A stretch of 64,000 nt of DNA. Origin: Streptosporangiaceae bacterium NEAU-GS5 (lineage in GTDB: Bacteria > Actinomycetota > Actinomycetes > Streptosporangiales > Streptosporangiaceae). This document shows, piece after piece, positions 55,141-63,302 of this stretch (positions within the stretch are counted from its first letter, which is position 1; each line of letters opens with the position of its first letter). The notes below the pieces were generated by a model. That model was given only the letters and a program-made list of their open reading frames with translations. It made no database searches and was not told where the DNA came from. Both the position numbers and the translations under genes were made by a program. The DNA is taken from positions 744,001 to 808,000 of the forward strand of contig JAGFNW010000001.1 in assembly GCA_017592665.1 (NCBI GenBank), written 5' to 3'.

Positions 55141-56564
55141 CCGAGAGACCTCGCGATCCGGCCGGTCAGTGTGTAGAGCGCCGCTACGGCGCCCCAGCCG
55201 AGCAGCGCGAGGAACGTCACCCGCGCGTTGAACACCGCAGCGGTGATGCTGATCAGCGCCATCCGCTCCCCGATCGGCAGCACGATGGCCTTCTTCAGCC
55301 AGCGGGTGACCCCGCCCCGGTCGAGCCGCCGTGACATGCGCACGACCGTCGACCCGCCCGTGCCGGCCGTCGCCCTGCTCGGGTCGTCTTCGGGGATGGA
55401 CAGCTCCGCCGGCTCGCGGACCCAGGCGGCGCCGCTCCTGGCCGCGTCGGCCACCGCTCCCGCGTACGAGAAATCGATCATGTGCCGGAGGCTCTGCAGG
55501 ATCAGCGCGGCGACGGCCAGCGCCCAGATGTCGTCGGGCCCGGTCGGGCCGGTGAGCGAGCCGATCGAGTAGCCGAGGGCCAGCCCGATGTAGACCGCGT
55601 ACTCCTTCGCGCGGTCGAAGATGGCGTCGAGCCAGGCCCCGAGCGGCGAGAACCGCCGCGTGTAACGGGCCAGCTGCCCGTCGACGCAGTCGAGCACGAA
55701 CGACAGGTAGAGCGCCGCGGCCCCGATGATCAGCCCGCCGCGCGTGCCGTCGGCGAACCAGGCGGCCGCGATGACGGCCATCCCCAGCGAGATGCCGGTC
55801 ACGGCGTTGGGCGTCAGGCGCAGCCGCGCGGCCAGCCGTACGAGGAGAGGCGACCACGAGCTGACGAAGAACGTGGCGAAGAAGCCGTCGCCGGTCTTGA
55901 CCGCGGACGCGAGGCGGGCGCGCTTCTCATCGACAGCGGCCAGTCGCTTCAGCGTGGCGTCCGCCGCGAGGGGGCCGCTCACCCGGTCGCAGGTCAGGCG
56001 GCCGACCGCGGCCGCGCGCACGGGAACGCCCGACCGGACAAGACCGGTCAGCAGCAGGTCGGCCACCTCGGTGTCGCCCGCGCGGCCGAGCCGCCGTGTC
56101 TCGGCCAGCTCGGCCAGCTCCTCGGCCACGTCGGCCAGCCCGGCGAGGTGATCCTCGCCGACCTGCAGAACGCCGCAGAACGAGCCGTTGGCCCGCTCGA
56201 CCTGATGGAAGGAGTTGCCGGCGGCCGCCACCTTGCCCTGCTCGACCCGCACGGGCGGGCGCAGCGGGCCCGGATCGGCATCGCCGACCAGCGCGCCGGT
56301 GCTGCGGGATGGATGGTCGAGGAGGATGGCCAGGGCCTCGGTGTGCGCCACGACGTCGCCCGCCACGACCGCCACCGGAGAGGTGGACGCGCGCGCCACC
56401 TTCGCCACCCTGCGCAGATCGTCGGCGAGCCCGCCGCCGTCGGCGCCGTCGCGGGTGACCACCTGGAGGTCGCGCACGGGAAGGGTGCCGAGCTGCTCCG
56501 TCAGCCGCTCGAGCAGGCTGACGTCACTGCAGGCCAGCACTATGGCCACGGTCTCTTCCACCAT
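55137..56564 (-). CDS. CDP-alcohol phosphatidyltransferase with N-terminal nucleotidyltransferase-like domain
   Basis: 475 residues. The C-terminal half carries a complete motif D292-x2-D295-G296-x2-A299-R300-x8-G309-x3-D313-x3-D317 within about six helices. Residues 1-215 resemble a MobA-like nucleotidyltransferase fold (A-I-V-L-A at the start, V-V-A-G-D and a late hydrophobic core) but lack the G-x-G-x-R substrate loop, so that domain is probably inactive or regulatory. Fused nucleotidyltransferase-phosphotransferase proteins are known from di-myo-inositol-phosphate synthesis in thermophiles. ATG 56564 follows GGGGAGG. Confidence 0.85.
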   Translation of the reverse strand: MVEETVAIVLACSDVSLLERLTEQLGTLPVRDLQVVTRDGADGGGLADDLRRVAKVARASTSPVAVVAGDVVAHTEALAILLDHPSRSTGALVGDADPGPLRPPVRVEQGKVAAAGNSFHQVERANGSFCGVLQVGEDHLAGLADVAEELAELAETRRLGRAGDTEVADLLLTGLVRSGVPVRAAAVGRLTCDRVSGPLAADATLKRLAAVDEKRARLASAVKTGDGFFATFFVSSWSPLLVRLAARLRLTPNAVTGISLGMAVIAAAWFADGTRGGLIIGAAALYLSFVLDCVDGQLARYTRRFSPLGAWLDAIFDRAKEYAVYIGLALGYSIGSLTGPTGPDDIWALAVAALILQSLRHMIDFSYAGAVADAARSGAAWVREPAELSIPEDDPSRATAGTGGSTVVRMSRRLDRGGVTRWLKKAIVLPIGERMALISITAAVFNARVTFLALLGWGAVAALYTLTGRIARSLG

Positions 56565-56634
56565 ATCCTCCCCTGTCGCAACGTAACCGAGTGATCACAA
56601 GCTGGCAATCCCATTCGAGTGGCGTCCTCGCAGA

Positions 56635-56640
56635 TAGGGT
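56635..56640 (+). promoter_or_regulatory. Candidate -10 element, leaderless cytidylyltransferase-SDR transcript
   Basis: TAGGGT ends 7 nt before GTG 56648. It lies in the 83-bp divergent spacer, so the two halves of the CDP-alcohol region start from one short intergenic region. Confidence 0.42.
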
Positions 56641-56647
56641 CGGCAAC

Positions 56648-58015
56648 GTGCGGACCGTAGGTGTGGTGCTGGCCGGAGGCGTCGGCCAGCGTGTCGGGCT
56701 CAACACGCCCAAGCAACTGCTCAAGATCGCCGGACGGACGATCCTGGAGCACACGATCGGCCTGTTCGACGCCCACCCGGACGTCGACGAGGTCGTCGTG
56801 CTGATGACGCCCGGGTTCACCGACCACGTCGAGCAGATCGTCGCGCGAAACGGGTTCACCAAGGTCACCAAGATCCTCGAGGGCGGCGCGAGCCGCACCG
56901 AGTCGACCTGGCGTGCCCTGCAGGCCATCGACGGCGAGTGCGACGTGCTCCTCCACGACGCCGTCCGGCCGCTCGTCGAGCCGCGCATCATCGCGGCCTG
57001 CGTGGCCGCGCTGAAGAACTACCAGGCCGTCGATGTGGCCATCCCCTCCTCCGACACGATCGTGGTGGCGGTCCCCGGGCCGGAGGGCGAGATCCTGCGT
57101 GACATCCCCGACCGGTCGCGCCTTCGCCGCGGGCAGACCCCGCAGTGCTTCCGGCTGTCGGTGATCCGCGACGCGTACACCCGGGCCTTCGCCGACCCGG
57201 CCTTCGAAGCGGCCACCGACGACTGCGGGATCATGCTGCGTTACCGCCCCGACGTGCCGATCTACATCGTGCCCGGCAGCGAGCACAACATGAAGGTGAC
57301 GCACCCGGTCGACGTCTATATCGCCGACAAGCTGTTCCAGCTGGCCTCCAACGCCGCGCCCATCCCGCCGAGCTACGACCTGCAGGGCAAGACGATGGTC
57401 GTCTTCGGCGGCTCGTACGGCATCGGCGCCGACATCGTCGAACTCGCCAAGGGATACGGGGCCACGGTCCGCTCCTACTCACGCAGCCAGAACGGCATCC
57501 GCGTGCAGGACTACGACGCGGTCCGCGACGCGCTGGACCAGGCGCGTGCCGAGACGGGCCGGATCGACTACGTGGTCAACACCGCGGCCGTCCTCCACAT
57601 GGGCCTGCTCGGCGAGACGGGGCACGAGACCATCGACGAGACGGTCGCGGTCAACTACCTCGGGCCGGTCAACATCGCGCGCGCCGCGCACCGGCACCTG
57701 GCCCAGACCAGGGGCGCGCTGCTGCTGTACACCTCGTCCTCCTACACCCGCGGCCGCGCCCGCTACAGCCTCTACTCCTCGACCAAGGCGGCCGTGGTCA
57801 ACCTCACCCAGGCCCTGGCCGACGAGTGGGCCGACAGCGGCATCCGGGTCAACTGCGTCAACCCAGAGCGCACGGCCACGCCCATGCGGCTGCGCGCGTT
57901 CGGCGACGAACCGGCCGGCACGCTGCTGTCCTCCGCGGACGTCGCCCGGACCAGCATCGATGTGCTCCTTTCCAACCTCACGGGACAAGTGATCGATGTC
58001 CGCCTAACGGGGTAA
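56648..58015 (+). CDS. Cytidylyltransferase-SDR fusion (Bcs1/TarI-TarJ-like)
   Basis: 455 residues from GTG 56648. Residues 1-230 form an IspD/TarI-type cytidylyltransferase (L-A-G-G-V-G-Q-R at 8-15, H-D-A-V-R-P at 103-108); residues about 240-455 are a short-chain dehydrogenase (G-G-S-Y-G-I-G at 254-260, catalytic Y376 and K380). The order matches the bifunctional ribulose-5-phosphate reductase / CDP-ribitol pyrophosphorylase of Haemophilus. It would reduce a ketose phosphate and activate it as a CDP-polyol. Unfused IspD would not have the second domain, so an isoprenoid role is unlikely. Followed 9 bp later by the polymerase. Confidence 0.87.
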   Translation: MRTVGVVLAGGVGQRVGLNTPKQLLKIAGRTILEHTIGLFDAHPDVDEVVVLMTPGFTDHVEQIVARNGFTKVTKILEGGASRTESTWRALQAIDGECDVLLHDAVRPLVEPRIIAACVAALKNYQAVDVAIPSSDTIVVAVPGPEGEILRDIPDRSRLRRGQTPQCFRLSVIRDAYTRAFADPAFEAATDDCGIMLRYRPDVPIYIVPGSEHNMKVTHPVDVYIADKLFQLASNAAPIPPSYDLQGKTMVVFGGSYGIGADIVELAKGYGATVRSYSRSQNGIRVQDYDAVRDALDQARAETGRIDYVVNTAAVLHMGLLGETGHETIDETVAVNYLGPVNIARAAHRHLAQTRGALLLYTSSSYTRGRARYSLYSSTKAAVVNLTQALADEWADSGIRVNCVNPERTATPMRLRAFGDEPAGTLLSSADVARTSIDVLLSNLTGQVIDVRLTG

Positions 58016-58024
58016 CACACCCCC

Positions 58025-59719
58025 ATGGGGGGACGACTGAGAGTAATCGCACAACTACTGATTTCTTATCCCGCGCTGATCGCCGCGGCGCTGCTGCAGC
58101 GCCCGCTGCTGTTCGCGGTGGCCACGCTCGCCTCGTACGCGGCCGAGCTGGGCGCGTCGCCCCGTGCCAGAGCCATGCTGGCCAAGGTCCACCTGGGCCC
58201 CTCCTTCCGCTTCCTGATGCGGGAGACGGCCGTGATCCTGCTCGTCCAGTCGCGCTGGCTGGCGGCCGGGCTGTTCGCCTTCCACGCGATGCGAGCCCTG
58301 TTGAGCGGCCTCGCCTCCCACCTCGACCGGCTGCACAACCGCATGCCGGTCGAGACCCGCAACCTCGGGCCGGCCACCGAGCCGCCGTCCTGGCTGCTGC
58401 TGGGCTGGCGCGGCGACCGCGTGCTCTATCTCGACGTGCTGCCGGTCGGGCTGGCCATCACGGGCGCGCTGGCCGGCGCGCCCTGGCTCGCCGTGTGCGG
58501 GGTGCTGGCCGCGTTGGCGGTGCAGGCGGGCGCCGGGCTGGTGCTGGCCCTCGACGTACGGCGGTCGGCGCCGCTCACCGACCGGGAACGCCTGGTGGGC
58601 GTGGCCAACGACCAGGTCGTCGCCTACCAGCCCGAGGTGCTGCTGTACTTCTCCGGCCCGGCGAGCGCGGCCTACCAGGTGAACATGTGGCTGCCCGCGC
58701 TCGAACGCGCGCCGCGCCGCGTTCTCGTCGTGCTCCGCGAGCGCGACACGCTTCGCGCGATCGGGCCGACCACGCTCCCGGTCGTCTGCCTGCCGTCCGG
58801 GGTGGACCTGATGAACTTCAGCGGCCTCGCCACGGCCCGGGTCGCCCTGTACGCCTCGAACGTGGGCAACAACATCCACCTGCTGCGCGACCCCCGCTTC
58901 CGCAGCGTGTTCATCGGCCACGGCGACAGCGACAAGGAGGCGTCGTTCAACCCGTTCACGAGGGTGTACGACGAGGTGTGGGTGGCCGGCCCCGCCGGGC
59001 GCGAGCGGTACGCCAAGGCCGGCGTGCGGATCAGTGAGATCGTCGAGGTGGGCCGCCCGCAGCTGGCCGGCATCCGGGCCGAGGGCCCCGGCCTCGAGAC
59101 GCCCAGCGTCCTCTACGCGCCCACCTGGGAGGGCTGGACCGACGACCTGTTCCACACGTCCATCACCACGATGGGCCCGGCGCTGATCGAGGCGCTCACC
59201 CGGCTGCCCGTGCGGATCCTCTACCGCCCGCACCCGCTGACCGGTCATCGCGACCCGCGGGCGCGTGCCGCCCACCGCGCGATCCTCGAGTTGCTGCGCG
59301 AGGGCGACCTCGTCGCCGACGGCCCGATCCATGAGGCGTTCAACGCCTGCGACGCCCTGATCAGCGACGTGTCGAGCGTCGTGGCCGACTTCCTGGCCAG
59401 CGGCAAGCCCTACGTGGTGACCAATGTGGCCGGGCTGCCCGAAGAGCGCTTCCGGGAGCGCTATCCGACCGCCTCGGCCGCGTACCTGATGAGCCCTGGG
59501 CTGGACGAGATGCCCATGCTGCTCGACCTGCTCGCCGACGACCCGCTGGCGGAAAGCCGGCGCGTGCTCGGCGAGCACCTGATCGGCCCCGACCGCTTCG
59601 CCGAGGCCGTCGACCGGGCGTGCCTACTCGGTGAACAGGTCGTGGAGGCTGGCGGTGGCCTCGGCCTCGGTGGGCTTGGTGAGGCGGGGCGGGCTCGTCA
59701 GGAAGCCGGTGCCCCATGA
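58025..59719 (+). CDS. CDP-glycerol:glycerophosphate (TagB/TagF-like) transferase
   Basis: 564 residues. The N-terminal 180 residues contain about four hydrophobic segments, unusual for cytosolic TagF. The C-terminal half has the family motifs G-H-G-D-x-D-K (298-304), A-P-T-W-E-G (365-370), R-P-H-P (401-404) and S-D-V-S-S-V (447-452), which correspond to the donor-phosphate histidines. It should add glycerol- or ribitol-phosphate units to a membrane acceptor. It ends inside the convergent GT2 gene (96-bp overlap), where its last 30 or so residues are Gly/Ala-rich. Confidence 0.88.
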   Translation: MGGRLRVIAQLLISYPALIAAALLQRPLLFAVATLASYAAELGASPRARAMLAKVHLGPSFRFLMRETAVILLVQSRWLAAGLFAFHAMRALLSGLASHLDRLHNRMPVETRNLGPATEPPSWLLLGWRGDRVLYLDVLPVGLAITGALAGAPWLAVCGVLAALAVQAGAGLVLALDVRRSAPLTDRERLVGVANDQVVAYQPEVLLYFSGPASAAYQVNMWLPALERAPRRVLVVLRERDTLRAIGPTTLPVVCLPSGVDLMNFSGLATARVALYASNVGNNIHLLRDPRFRSVFIGHGDSDKEASFNPFTRVYDEVWVAGPAGRERYAKAGVRISEIVEVGRPQLAGIRAEGPGLETPSVLYAPTWEGWTDDLFHTSITTMGPALIEALTRLPVRILYRPHPLTGHRDPRARAAHRAILELLREGDLVADGPIHEAFNACDALISDVSSVVADFLASGKPYVVTNVAGLPEERFRERYPTASAAYLMSPGLDEMPMLLDLLADDPLAESRRVLGEHLIGPDRFAEAVDRACLLGEQVVEAGGGLGLGGLGEAGRARQEAGAP

Positions 59720-60649
59720 GATGTGCATCGTCGCGTACACCAGGGGGAGCCGCGCCAGCGCGGCCGGCGACAGACCGCGGCCGGTCAGCACCGACCCGCC
59801 CAGGATGCCGGCCACATAGGCGGCCGGTATGAGCAGGCCGGGCCAGAAGAACGGCGAGACGACCAGGCCGATCAGCATGGCAAGCACGGCCACGGGCGGG
59901 GCCAGATAGCGCAGGTTGATGGTGCCCTGGTGGGTGCGGGCCACGACGCGCCGCCAGCGGCCGTAGTGGAAATACTGCCGGCCGAGGGAGCGCACGTTGG
60001 GCCGCGGCCGGTAGGACACGCGCATCCTCGGCTGGAACCACACGAGGCCACCGGTCTCCCGGATGCGGTGGTTCATCTCCCAATCCTGCGCGCGCTGGAA
60101 GTGCTCGTCGTAGCCGCCGACCCGCTCCAGCGCCTCGCGGCGGAACACCCCGAGGTAGACCGTGTCGGCCGGGCCGCCCTCGCCGCCCACGTGGAACGCG
60201 GCGTTGCCGACCCCGATCTTGGAGGTCATGGCGCGGGCCACAGCCTGCTCGAACGGCGTCACGCCTTCGGCGGCCATGATGCCGCCCACATTGTCGGCAC
60301 CGGTCTGCTTGAGCGTCGTCACGGCCGTGCTCAGATAGTCGGCCGGCAGCATGGCGTGGCCGTCGACGCGCGCCACTATCTCGCCGCTGGACGCGGCGAT
60401 GGCCGCGTTGAGCGCGTTGGGCGTGCGGCCGGTCGGATTGGCCACCACCGTCACCCGGGGATCCTCGGCCGCGATCGCCTCGGCCACCTCCTCGGTGCGG
60501 TCGTGGGAGGGGCCTACGGCGAGCACGACCTCGATGGGCCCGTCGTAGTGCTGGTCGAGAACTTGGCGCACGGAGTCGCGAAGGTGCCGCTCCTCGTTGA
60601 GGACCGGCATGATCACGGACACTGCTGGCGCGTCGGGCAACGGCTTCAT
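59624..60649 (-). CDS. GT2-family glycosyltransferase (ExoA-like)
   Basis: 341 residues from ATG 60649. GT-A motifs: S-V-I-M-P-V-L-N-E-E-R-H-L, N-A-L-N-A-A-I-A, V-D-G-H-A in the metal-binding place, and Q-D-W-E-M-N-H-R-I-R. C-terminal helices (about 240-300) anchor it. GTG 60661 lies only 3 nt after a TACAGT box, so it is probably not transcribed and ATG 60649 is preferred. The 3' end overlaps the polymerase gene by 96 bp, which is unusually long. Probably works on the same polymer linkage. Confidence 0.86.
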   Translation of the reverse strand: MKPLPDAPAVSVIMPVLNEERHLRDSVRQVLDQHYDGPIEVVLAVGPSHDRTEEVAEAIAAEDPRVTVVANPTGRTPNALNAAIAASSGEIVARVDGHAMLPADYLSTAVTTLKQTGADNVGGIMAAEGVTPFEQAVARAMTSKIGVGNAAFHVGGEGGPADTVYLGVFRREALERVGGYDEHFQRAQDWEMNHRIRETGGLVWFQPRMRVSYRPRPNVRSLGRQYFHYGRWRRVVARTHQGTINLRYLAPPVAVLAMLIGLVVSPFFWPGLLIPAAYVAGILGGSVLTGRGLSPAALARLPLVYATMHISWGTGFLTSPPRLTKPTEAEATASLHDLFTE

Positions 60650-60664
60650 GGCTGCGCTCACGCT

Positions 60665-60670
60665 ACTGTA
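60665..60670 (-). promoter_or_regulatory. Candidate -10 element for the GT2 gene
   Basis: Minus-strand TACAGT. The expected transcription start lies a few bases before or within GTG 60661, favouring the ATG at 60649. Confidence 0.33.
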
Positions 60671-60708
60671 AAACCCGGTGGGAACGGCAACCTCACAAAG
60701 GGGTAGGG

Positions 60709-62163
60709 GTGGACGACTCCGGCGTTCACGTGGGCGGAGACGCCTATGGCGGGGTCCGCCTGGCCGCCCGGCGCGCGCGGCGAGGCCGCACCAGCCGCCG
60801 GTCTCTGATCGTTTCGGGGTCGCTGTCGGCGGTCGTCCTCGCGGGATCCGGGTTCGCCTGGGCCATCCCGACGTATGTCAGCGGCAAGATCGCCTCGGTC
60901 GACGCCGGCACGGTCGGGTCCACCGAGCGCGGCGCCATGAACATCCTCGTCGTCGGCATCGACAAGCGCGACAACCTGACCCGCCGCCAGCAGAACCAGC
61001 TGCACCTCGGCCGCGAGGTCGGCCAGCGCACCGACACGATGATGGTCGTCCACCTCTCCGAGGACCACAAGCAGGTCACCGTGGTCTCACTGCCACGCGA
61101 CACCTGGATCGACATCCCCGGCAAGGGCACCCACAAGATCAACTCCGCATATCAGTTCGGCGGGGCCAAGCTCGCCGTGCGGACCGTGCAGCAGGCGACC
61201 GGACTGCAGATCAACCACTACGTCGAGGTCAACGTCCTCGGATTCATCGGGGTGGTCGACTCGCTCGGCGGGGTCACCGTGTGCACCCCCGTGCCGATCA
61301 ACGACCCCAAGACCAAGCTCGTCATGCAGCCCGGCACGCACGAGCTCAACGGGGTCAACGCGCTCGCCTACTCGCGCACGCGAGCGACCGCCCGGTCCGA
61401 CCTCGACCGCATCGACCGGCAGCAGCAGGTCATCTCGGCCCTGCTGCACCAGGCGCTGAGCGCCGGCACGCTGGCCAACCCGGCCAAGCTCGGCGCCCTG
61501 GTCAACGCCACGCTCGGGTCACTGACCGTCGACGACGACCTGAAGAAGAATCTGCTGGGCCTGGCCACCCAGCTCAAGGACGTGTCGACCGACGACGTCG
61601 CGTTCGCGACCGTGCCGCTCGCCAACGTCAACTACACGACGCCGACCGGTGAGTCCGCGGTGCTGTGGGACAAGGACGCGGCCCGCGACCTGTTCCGCCG
61701 GATCGGCTCCGACCAGCCGCTGACCAAGCCGGTCGTCTCCGCGTCGCCCAAGGCCTCTCCGTCGGCGTCGCCGAAGGCGTCGGCGCTGACCATCGCGCCG
61801 AGCCGGATCGCGGTGAAGGTGACCAACGGCACGGCCGTCGCCGGTCTCGGCGCGCGCACCAGGACGGCGCTGCTCGCGAGCGGCTTCCAGGTGCCGTCCG
61901 CGGCCGGAAACACCGCGACCCATGACACGGCCGACACCATCGTGCGCTATGCCCCGGGCCGCGAAGACTCGGCCCGCACGGTCGCCGCCGCCTTCCCCGG
62001 TGCCGAGGTGCGGGAGGTGGCCGGGGCCGACGGCATCGAGGTCGTGCTCGGCCAGCAGCACCACGACGTCAAGAAGGTGACCGTGACGGTCGCCGCCTCG
62101 CCGAAGCCGTCGCCGGTGGCCTCGCCCGTCGCGCGTACGGCGACGCAGAATATCTGCCGCTGA
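60709..62163 (+). CDS. LytR-CpsA-Psr (LCP) family protein, second copy
   Basis: 484 residues. Short basic N-terminus, one helix (about 32-53), then the LCP domain: I-L-V-V-G-I-D-K-R-D, Q-R-T-D-T-M-M, S-L-P-R-D-T-W and Y-S-R-T-R-A-T-A-R-S-D-L-D-R, which includes the lipid-phosphate arginines. A LytR_C domain (V-K-V-T-N-G-T-A-V, about 365-455) follows, separated by a Pro/Ser/Ala linker. It lacks the long disordered N-terminus of the first LCP protein. Lying divergent to the CDP-polyol genes, it is a candidate ligase of their product to peptidoglycan. Confidence 0.93.
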   Translation: MDDSGVHVGGDAYGGVRLAARRARRGRTSRRSLIVSGSLSAVVLAGSGFAWAIPTYVSGKIASVDAGTVGSTERGAMNILVVGIDKRDNLTRRQQNQLHLGREVGQRTDTMMVVHLSEDHKQVTVVSLPRDTWIDIPGKGTHKINSAYQFGGAKLAVRTVQQATGLQINHYVEVNVLGFIGVVDSLGGVTVCTPVPINDPKTKLVMQPGTHELNGVNALAYSRTRATARSDLDRIDRQQQVISALLHQALSAGTLANPAKLGALVNATLGSLTVDDDLKKNLLGLATQLKDVSTDDVAFATVPLANVNYTTPTGESAVLWDKDAARDLFRRIGSDQPLTKPVVSASPKASPSASPKASALTIAPSRIAVKVTNGTAVAGLGARTRTALLASGFQVPSAAGNTATHDTADTIVRYAPGREDSARTVAAAFPGAEVREVAGADGIEVVLGQQHHDVKKVTVTVAASPKPSPVASPVARTATQNICR

Positions 62164-62187
62164 TTGTCGGGTATGGGTGGGATGGTG

Positions 62188-63255
62188 ATGACCATGGAAA
62201 CCCTCACCACCCGCCGGCTGAACCGCGCGACCCTGGATCGTCAGCTGCTGCTCACGCGCGCCGGCCTCGGTCCGGTCGCCGCGGTCGAGCGGCTCCTGGC
62301 CATGCAGGCCCAGGAGCCGCGGCACCCGTTCACCGGCCTGTGGAGCCGGATCGACGGCTTCCGCCGCGACGACCTGCTTTCGGCTCTGGCCGACGGCACG
62401 ATCGTCCGGGCCACGCTCATGCGGGCGACCCTGCACCTGATGAGCGCGGCCGACTACGCCGCCTTCCGGATGGCGCTCGCGCCCGGGCTCGCGCTGGCCC
62501 TCGGCCGGGCCGAGATGTTCGACGGCATCGACATGGAGCGGCTGCTGCCCGTGGCCACCGCGCTGCTGAAGGATCGCCCGCGGGACTTCAACGAGCTGCG
62601 CGCCCTGCTGGCCGCCGAGTTCCCCGACGCCAACGACCGCGCGCTCGGCTATGCCGTACGCACCCAGTTGCCGCTCGTCATGGTGCCGACCGGCGACCCG
62701 TGGGGCTTCCCGGCGTCGGCCGCCTTCACCCTGCCCGCCGAGCTGTCGGCCGAGCCTCGGCTCGAAGAGCTGCTGCGCCGCTATCTCGCCGCGTACGGCC
62801 CGGCCTCCTACCAGGACGCCCAGGTCTTCCTCGGACTGAAGGGGCTCAAGGCCGTAATGGGGGCGATGGACCTCGCCACATACAAGGACGAGCGCGGGCG
62901 GATCCTGTACGACCTGCCGGAGGCGTCGCTGCCCGAAGAGGACGTGCCCGCGCCGGCGCGGTTCCTGCCCGAGTTCGACAGCCTGGTCCTGGCGCACGAC
63001 GATCGCAGGCGGATCATCGCCGACGCGTTCCGGCCGCAGGTGATCACGAAGAATCTGCGGGTCAAGGCCGTCTTCATGTGGGACGGCTTCGCGCGCGGCC
63101 TGTGGCAGTGGGATCTCAAGCGGGGCACGGCGACCGTGCGGATGACCCCCTTCGAGCCGCTGCCGCCCGCGGCGATCGACGAATTGACGGCGGAAGCCCA
63201 AGACCTGGCGAGGTTCCTCGCGCCGGATGCTTCGTCCTACGATGTGGTGATTTGA
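62188..63255 (+). CDS. Winged-helix DNA-binding domain protein (HTH_42 / AlkX-like)
   Basis: 355 residues. Conserved motifs of this family include L-L-A-M-Q-A-Q-E-P-R near residue 39, T-L-M-R-A-T-L-H-L near 78, and F-L-P-E-F-D-S-L-V-L-A-H-D-D-R near 255. Members include YcaQ-like glycosylases that unhook crosslinked DNA, but whether this branch is catalytic is uncertain. Four in-frame ATGs occur between 62173 and 62196; I chose 62188, preceded by GGGTGG. It begins 24 bp after the LCP stop. Confidence 0.8.
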   Translation: MTMETLTTRRLNRATLDRQLLLTRAGLGPVAAVERLLAMQAQEPRHPFTGLWSRIDGFRRDDLLSALADGTIVRATLMRATLHLMSAADYAAFRMALAPGLALALGRAEMFDGIDMERLLPVATALLKDRPRDFNELRALLAAEFPDANDRALGYAVRTQLPLVMVPTGDPWGFPASAAFTLPAELSAEPRLEELLRRYLAAYGPASYQDAQVFLGLKGLKAVMGAMDLATYKDERGRILYDLPEASLPEEDVPAPARFLPEFDSLVLAHDDRRRIIADAFRPQVITKNLRVKAVFMWDGFARGLWQWDLKRGTATVRMTPFEPLPPAAIDELTAEAQDLARFLAPDASSYDVVI

Positions 63256-63302
63256 TCCGGTGTGGGGGTTCGCTCCCTGGGATCACTACGGGAGGGCCAG
63301 AC

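Noticed and set aside
56591-58015. IspD of the MEP isoprenoid pathway
   Set aside because: The cytidylyltransferase domain is fused to a short-chain dehydrogenase and followed by a TagB/TagF-like polymerase, which fits CDP-polyol synthesis better.
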